From Novosphingobium lindaniclasticum LE124 (GTDB lineage: Bacteria; Pseudomonadota; Alphaproteobacteria; Sphingomonadales; Sphingomonadaceae), in NCBI RefSeq assembly GCF_000445125.1, contig NZ_ATHL01000104.1, positions 1-37,591 on the forward strand: a stretch of 37,591 nucleotides of DNA, read 5' to 3'. Shown here one piece after another: positions 33,824 through 37,591 of the stretch. The stretch's first letter is position 1. Each line of letters begins with the position of its first letter. The position numbers and the translations under genes are program-made. The notes under the pieces were generated by a model, which ran no database searches, was not told where the DNA came from, and worked only from the letters and a program-made list of their open reading frames with translations.

Positions 33824-35584
33824 ATGTCCTCGCCGATTCTCTTCGCGCCCCGCGGCCCGCTGGCCGATCACAGCGCCGATCGCCGCATGCTCCTCCTCGC
33901 CGCCGCCGCTCTGGTCGTGGGCACGGGCGGCGCGGTGGGGGCCTGGGTCCTGCTCAAGTCCATCGCGATCGCGACGAACCTGTTCTGGTTCGGCCGGCTT
34001 TCCGCCGATCCGGCGGCCATCACCGACAATGCTCTCGGGATCTGGCTCGTCGCCATTCCGGTAATCGGCAGCCTGATCGTGGGCCTGATGGCGCGTTTCG
34101 GTTCGGACAAGATCCGCGGACACGGCATTCCCGAGGCGATCGAGGCGATCCTCTTCGGCGAGAGCCGTCTCTCGCTGAAAGTGGCGCTGCTGAAGCCGCT
34201 GTCCTCGGCGATCTCGATCGGCAGCGGCGGTCCGTTCGGCGCGGAAGGTCCGATCATCATGACTGGCGGCGCGATAGGCTCGCTGTTCGCCCAGTCGTTC
34301 CACCTCAGCGCCGCCGAGCGCAAGACCCTGCTGGTGGCCGGTGCGGCGGCGGGGATGACCGCCATCTTCGGAACGCCGATGGCCGCGATCCTGCTCGCGA
34401 TCGAGGTGCTGCTGTTCGAATGGAAACCCCGCAGCTTCGTGCCGGTGGTGCTTGCCGTGCTGGTCTCGTTCCTCTGGCGCCCGCTGCTCATCGAGGCCGG
34501 GCCTCTCTTCCCCGTTCACCACGCGCTGGGCCTGAGCCCCCTGCTCGTCGCTTTGGCGCTCGGCCTTGGCGTGCTCACCGGCGCACAGGCGGCCGTGCTG
34601 TCCTCGCTGCTTTACAAGATCGAGGACCTGTTCGGCCGCTTGCCCCTGCACTGGATGTGGTGGCCGGCGCTCGGCGGCCTCGTCGTCGGACTGGGCGGGC
34701 TGATCGACGCGCATGTTCTGGGCGCAGGCTACGACAGTATCCGCGGCTTGCTCGACGGATCGCTGGCGACCCGGGTGGCCGTGGCGCTGCTGCTGGTCAA
34801 GGCGACGGTCTGGCTGGTCGCCTTGGGATCGGGCACCTCCGGCGGCGTTCTTGCGCCGCTGCTGCTGCTGGGCGGCGCTCTTGGATTTCTGCTCGGGCAG
34901 TTCCTTCCCGGCGGCGGTGCGCTCTGGGCGCTTGCGGGCATGGCCGGGATCCTCAGCGGCGCGATGCGGGCGCCGCTCACCGCCGCGCTCTTCGCGGTGG
35001 AACTGACCGGCGACTTTGCGATGCTGCCACTGACCCTCGCCGCTTCCGCCGGGGCCTATGCCATCAGCGTGCTCGTCATGCGCCGCTCGATCCTGACCGA
35101 GAAGATCGCCCGGCGCGGCCGCCATGTCCTGCAGGAGTATACCGTCGACCCGCTCGATTTCCTCCAGGCCGATCAGGTCATGACCCCCGCTCCCGAGACG
35201 CTGCCGGACGACATGACCGTGGCCGAGGCCCTCGCCTTCTTCGACGCGGAGGATCGTCACCGCAGCTATCCCGTGGTGGACGGCGAGGGACGGCTTACCG
35301 GCCTGCTCTCTCGCTCGGACATTCTGCGCTGGCGATTGGACGGCGCCCCGGTCGCGGCGTCCCTGGTGGAGGCGCTTTCCGATGCCTCGCAGCCAAGCGG
35401 CACGCCCAGCGATCCCTTGGCCCGCATTGCCGATCTCATGGTCGAATCCGGCTCCGGCCGCGTCCCCATCGTCGACGCGGAAACGCGGCAGGTGGTCGGC
35501 ATCCTGACCCGGCACGACATGCTGAAAGTACGCCATCTCCATCGCACATTGGAACGTGAGCGCAGCCAGCGCCTCCCGTCCTGA
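33824..35584 (+). CDS. ClC-family chloride channel/antiporter with CBS domains
   Basis: ClC anion transporter with a membrane domain (to about residue 430) and two cytoplasmic CBS domains (from VMTPAPETLPDD to the end). Selectivity-filter motifs are GHGIPEAIEAI, where His100 replaces the usual Ser of GSGIP; GSGGPFGAEGP, with gating Glu141 kept; and GSGTSGGVLAPLLL. The CBS part may bind adenine nucleotides. Length is 586 residues from the ATG at 33824; an ATG at 33794 lies inside the palindrome and is less likely. No clear ribosome-binding site was seen. It is divergent from the MarR gene. Channel versus Cl-/H+ exchange cannot be decided by eye. Confidence 0.92.
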   Translation: MSSPILFAPRGPLADHSADRRMLLLAAAALVVGTGGAVGAWVLLKSIAIATNLFWFGRLSADPAAITDNALGIWLVAIPVIGSLIVGLMARFGSDKIRGHGIPEAIEAILFGESRLSLKVALLKPLSSAISIGSGGPFGAEGPIIMTGGAIGSLFAQSFHLSAAERKTLLVAGAAAGMTAIFGTPMAAILLAIEVLLFEWKPRSFVPVVLAVLVSFLWRPLLIEAGPLFPVHHALGLSPLLVALALGLGVLTGAQAAVLSSLLYKIEDLFGRLPLHWMWWPALGGLVVGLGGLIDAHVLGAGYDSIRGLLDGSLATRVAVALLLVKATVWLVALGSGTSGGVLAPLLLLGGALGFLLGQFLPGGGALWALAGMAGILSGAMRAPLTAALFAVELTGDFAMLPLTLAASAGAYAISVLVMRRSILTEKIARRGRHVLQEYTVDPLDFLQADQVMTPAPETLPDDMTVAEALAFFDAEDRHRSYPVVDGEGRLTGLLSRSDILRWRLDGAPVAASLVEALSDASQPSGTPSDPLARIADLMVESGSGRVPIVDAETRQVVGILTRHDMLKVRHLHRTLERERSQRLPS

Positions 35585-35646
35585 CCTGACCGGACTTCGG
35601 CCATCCCGGCCATTGCCATCCGCGCGGGCTGCGGCATAAGGCGCGC

Positions 35647-36309
35647 ATGAACCAGGCCGTCGTCACCCGCGCAGATCTGCTGGAGTCCTGCTCGGACGGC
35701 CTCCGCACCCTCGTCGACTGTGTTCTCGACGAGGGAGACTTTTCCGGCCTGGACCTGACTGAGACCACATTCGAGCGGTGCTCCCTGCGGCGAGCCCGCT
35801 TCGACGGTGCCGACCTTACCGGCGCGCGGTTCCTGCGCTGCCGAGGGCCGGAAGCCTCCTTCATCCAGGCCGAACTCGCCGAGGCGGCGATGACCGGATG
35901 CGACTTCAGCAATGGCCTGCTCCGCCGGGCCAGGCTCACCTCGGCCCGAATCCAGGGCACCAAGCTGGTGGGGGCCGACTTCACCGACGCGGGCCTGCTG
36001 GGCACGACTTTCCAGGAAGTCCTGCTGTCTTTCGCCAAGCTGCCGGGGATGTCGTTCCGCAAGGCAAAGCTGCAGCGGATCGACTTTTCCGATGCCGATC
36101 TGCGCAAGTGCGACTTCCGGCTCACCCAGTTCGAAGACTGCTCACTGCGCGGTGCCAGCCTTGACGGAAGCCGCTTCGAGCAGGCGGACTTGCGCGGCGC
36201 CGATCTCGGCGGCATCGAACTGCGCGACGCGCGCCTGTTTCGAGGAGCGGTGATCTCCCGCCTGCAGGCGGCGGAACTGCTGTCGCAACTGGGCCTGGAA
36301 GTGCGCTGA
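35647..36309 (+). CDS. pentapeptide-repeat protein
   Basis: A 220-residue protein made largely of A(D/N)Lxx-type pentapeptide repeats, for example LDLTETTFERCSLRRARF, GADLTGARFLRC, KAKLQRIDFSDADLRKCDF and QADLRGADLGGIELRDARL, expected to fold as a right-handed quadrilateral beta-helix. The first ~30 residues (RADLLESCSDGLRTLVDCVL) and the last ~15 fall outside the repeats. There is no signal peptide. Some such proteins mimic DNA and protect gyrase from quinolones, but nothing here shows that role. AAGG lies 5 nt before the ATG. Paired hairpins follow its stop. Confidence 0.9.
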   Translation: MNQAVVTRADLLESCSDGLRTLVDCVLDEGDFSGLDLTETTFERCSLRRARFDGADLTGARFLRCRGPEASFIQAELAEAAMTGCDFSNGLLRRARLTSARIQGTKLVGADFTDAGLLGTTFQEVLLSFAKLPGMSFRKAKLQRIDFSDADLRKCDFRLTQFEDCSLRGASLDGSRFEQADLRGADLGGIELRDARLFRGAVISRLQAAELLSQLGLEVR

Positions 36310-36328
36310 CCTCGGTCCGAAGCGAAAG

Positions 36329-36377
36329 GTGCAGCCGCGGCACCGGCCTGCACTGAAAATGCCTTGTGGGCATTTTT
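36329..36377 (+). terminator. double hairpin between the pentapeptide and LacI genes
   Basis: A GC-rich stem GTGCAGCCG/CGG-CTGCAC (36329-36353, one bulge) is followed by AAAATGCC/GGCATTTT (36356-36363 and 36369-36376, loop TTGTG) ending in TTTTTC. It probably ends the pentapeptide-gene transcript. The second stem starts only 26 nt before the LacI start codon, so it could also affect lacI expression. Confidence 0.5.
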
Positions 36378-36402
36378 CAAAGAGGCGCTAAGGCATTGCT
36401 CG

Positions 36403-37458
36403 ATGTCCATGAACGATGCCACGAGGCCGAAGCCTCCCACACTCCACGACGTGGCGGAGCGCGCCGGCGTTTCCGCGATGACCGCCTCCCGCGCGCTGAA
36501 CGGGAAGCCGCGTGTCAGTGCCGAGACCCGCGAGGCGGTGGCTCGCGCCGTGGCCGAGCTTGGCTATGTGCCCAATACCTCGGCGCGGATGTTGGCCGGC
36601 CGCAGCGTTCGGCGCATCGCCCTGCTTCATGGCGGCGCCACGACATCCGCCTATCTGGGCGAACTTCTGCTGGGCGCGCTCAATGAAGCGCCCGCCCGCA
36701 ACGTCCATCTCACCGTCGAGCAATGCCCGGATCGAGCCTCGATGGACGAACTGGTCGCGCAGATCGTCGAGGCCCATGTCGCCGGCGTGATCCTGCCGCC
36801 GCCGCTCTGCGACCGGCCCGAGCTGCTCGCCGGGCTGGCCGCCGCCGGCATCGCGATGGTCGCCGTCGCCCCGGACCGGGAAGAGGACGCCACCGCCTCC
36901 GTCTCCACGGACGACCGCAGCGCCGCCTACGAGATGACGAGCCATCTCATCGAACTCGGCCATCGCCGGATCGCCTTCATCGAAGGCACCAGCCGCCACC
37001 GCAGCAGCACCCGCCGGCGCCGCGGCTACATGGATGCGCTGCGGGACCACGACCTTCCGGTCGACGAGGACATCGTCGTTGCCGGCGACTTTTCCTATCG
37101 TTCGGGACTGATCGCGGCGGAGCGGCTGCTGGCGAGCGGCGATCGGCCGACCGCGATCTTCGCCTGCAACGACGACATGGCCGCCGCCGCCGTGGCCATC
37201 GCACACCAGCACAAGATCAGCGTGCCCGGCGATCTCTCGATCTGCGGTTTCGACGACACGCCGCTGGCCGACGCGATCTGGCCCCGCCTGACCACGATCC
37301 GGCAGCCGATCAAGGAAATGAGCGGCAAGGCCATGGAAATGCTGTGCGCGCGGCTCTGGCCGGACGGTTCCGAGGAAGCCGCGCTGCCTCGGCACTTGCG
37401 CCTTCCCTTCGAACTGCGCCGCCGCCAGTCCGACGCCGTGCCCCGGATCGACCGTTAG
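36403..37458 (+). CDS. LacI-family transcriptional regulator
   Basis: Sugar-responsive repressor of the LacI/GalR family. The helix-turn-helix is TLHDVAERAGVSAMTASRAL near residues 13-32, the hinge lies in YVPNTSARMLAGRSVRR, and the periplasmic-binding-protein-like effector domain has DRSAAYEMTSHLIELGHRRI, FACNDDMAAAAVAIAHQ, ICGFDDTPLADAIWPRLTTI and a final lysine-rich helix. Length is 351 residues. The start at 36403 has AAGG 9 nt upstream. No sugar-use genes lie next to it in the window; its targets are presumably to the right or remote. It belongs to the class expected to bind CCGG-type palindromes like those at 12165 and 12321, though a link is only a guess. Confidence 0.93.
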   Translation: MSMNDATRPKPPTLHDVAERAGVSAMTASRALNGKPRVSAETREAVARAVAELGYVPNTSARMLAGRSVRRIALLHGGATTSAYLGELLLGALNEAPARNVHLTVEQCPDRASMDELVAQIVEAHVAGVILPPPLCDRPELLAGLAAAGIAMVAVAPDREEDATASVSTDDRSAAYEMTSHLIELGHRRIAFIEGTSRHRSSTRRRRGYMDALRDHDLPVDEDIVVAGDFSYRSGLIAAERLLASGDRPTAIFACNDDMAAAAVAIAHQHKISVPGDLSICGFDDTPLADAIWPRLTTIRQPIKEMSGKAMEMLCARLWPDGSEEAALPRHLRLPFELRRRQSDAVPRIDR

Positions 37459-37470
37459 ACCAGAAACTTA

Positions 37471-37591
37471 GGGCGTAAACTCATAAATAGCACCATCGAG
37501 GTTTGAGGCAAAATGGTTCAGCGCAAGGAAGGAAGCCGCAGGAATACGTCCGTATTTCCAGGTTTCCTGACGAAGCGATGGACCATTTTGC
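37471..37591. repeat. one side and centre of a long palindromic element, cut by the window edge
   Basis: From 37508 to 37591 the sequence is an imperfect palindrome centred at 37549/37550: GCAAAATGG (37508-37516) pairs exactly with CCATTTTGC (37583-37591), and AATACG with CGTATT at the centre, with looser pairing between. The symmetric arm of GGGCGTAAACTCATAAATAG (from 37471) would lie beyond the window near 37628. It could be a miniature inverted-repeat element, a structured leader of the next gene, or an insertion sequence end. No coding is seen. Confidence 0.5.

Noticed and set aside
33755..35542. 595-residue minus-strand frame opposite the ClC gene
   Set aside because: Its composition (Gln, Arg and His runs) and full overlap with a well-recognised ClC membrane protein mark it as antisense shadow.
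36403..37458. Assigning the LacI protein as the repressor of the pectin locus
   Set aside because: It is 19 kb away with unrelated genes between; only family-level operator logic supports it, and the genes to its right are not visible.

Overview
The window is GC-rich, densely coded DNA that reads as a chromosomal segment of a sphingomonad (Alphaproteobacteria, Novosphingobium/Sphingobium type). The case rests on a TonB-dependent receptor placed with Tat-exported glycan enzymes, a cysteine-free bL36, a UPF0262 protein, many ATGA/TGATG gene overlaps, and a short intergenic repeat of a type common in sphingomonads. The genus is inference. No rRNA, tRNA, CRISPR array, prophage or complete insertion sequence was seen.

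Layout. (1) 1-10340, fatty-acid block. A leftward operon encodes thiolase, a fused 3-hydroxyacyl-CoA dehydrogenase/enoyl-CoA hydratase with the dehydrogenase at the N-terminus, and a ~596-residue acyl-CoA dehydrogenase. The divergent rightward operon encodes a DUF2147 protein, a FadL-type outer-membrane transporter, an acyl-CoA ligase, a MerR regulator and a TesB thioesterase. Together they cover uptake, activation, beta-oxidation and CoA recovery. (2) 10351-17999, pectin-type glycan block. A pectate lyase and a small exported cupin point left; a TonB-dependent receptor, a Tat-exported esterase and a Tat-exported GH43 enzyme point right. The shared intergenic region carries a candidate promoter and two CACCGGT-centred operator-like palindromes. 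(3) 18000-24433, mixed housekeeping: a HAD hydrolase behind rpmJ, two DUF4136-type envelope proteins, an M14 carboxypeptidase, an RBBP9-like protein without its catalytic residues, and a UPF0262 / GH25-like / cytidine deaminase operon. (4) 24566-31378: dnaB with a degenerate SDR, an aminotransferase, a DUF4118 sensor histidine kinase and ftsH. (5) 31379-37591: a structured, gene-free stretch with a strong leftward terminator, an MFS sugar-type symporter with a MarR regulator, a ClC channel with CBS domains, a pentapeptide-repeat protein, a LacI regulator, and at the right edge one side of a long palindrome that probably continues outside.

Most likely to repay a second look: the CACCGGT operators of the pectin locus, three proteins that keep an enzyme fold but have lost or swapped catalytic residues (RBBP9-like, SDR, GH25-like), the hairpin that places the HAD start codon in its loop, the structured RNA candidate left of the MFS gene, and the large palindrome at the right edge. 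I did not find a clearly new multi-gene system.
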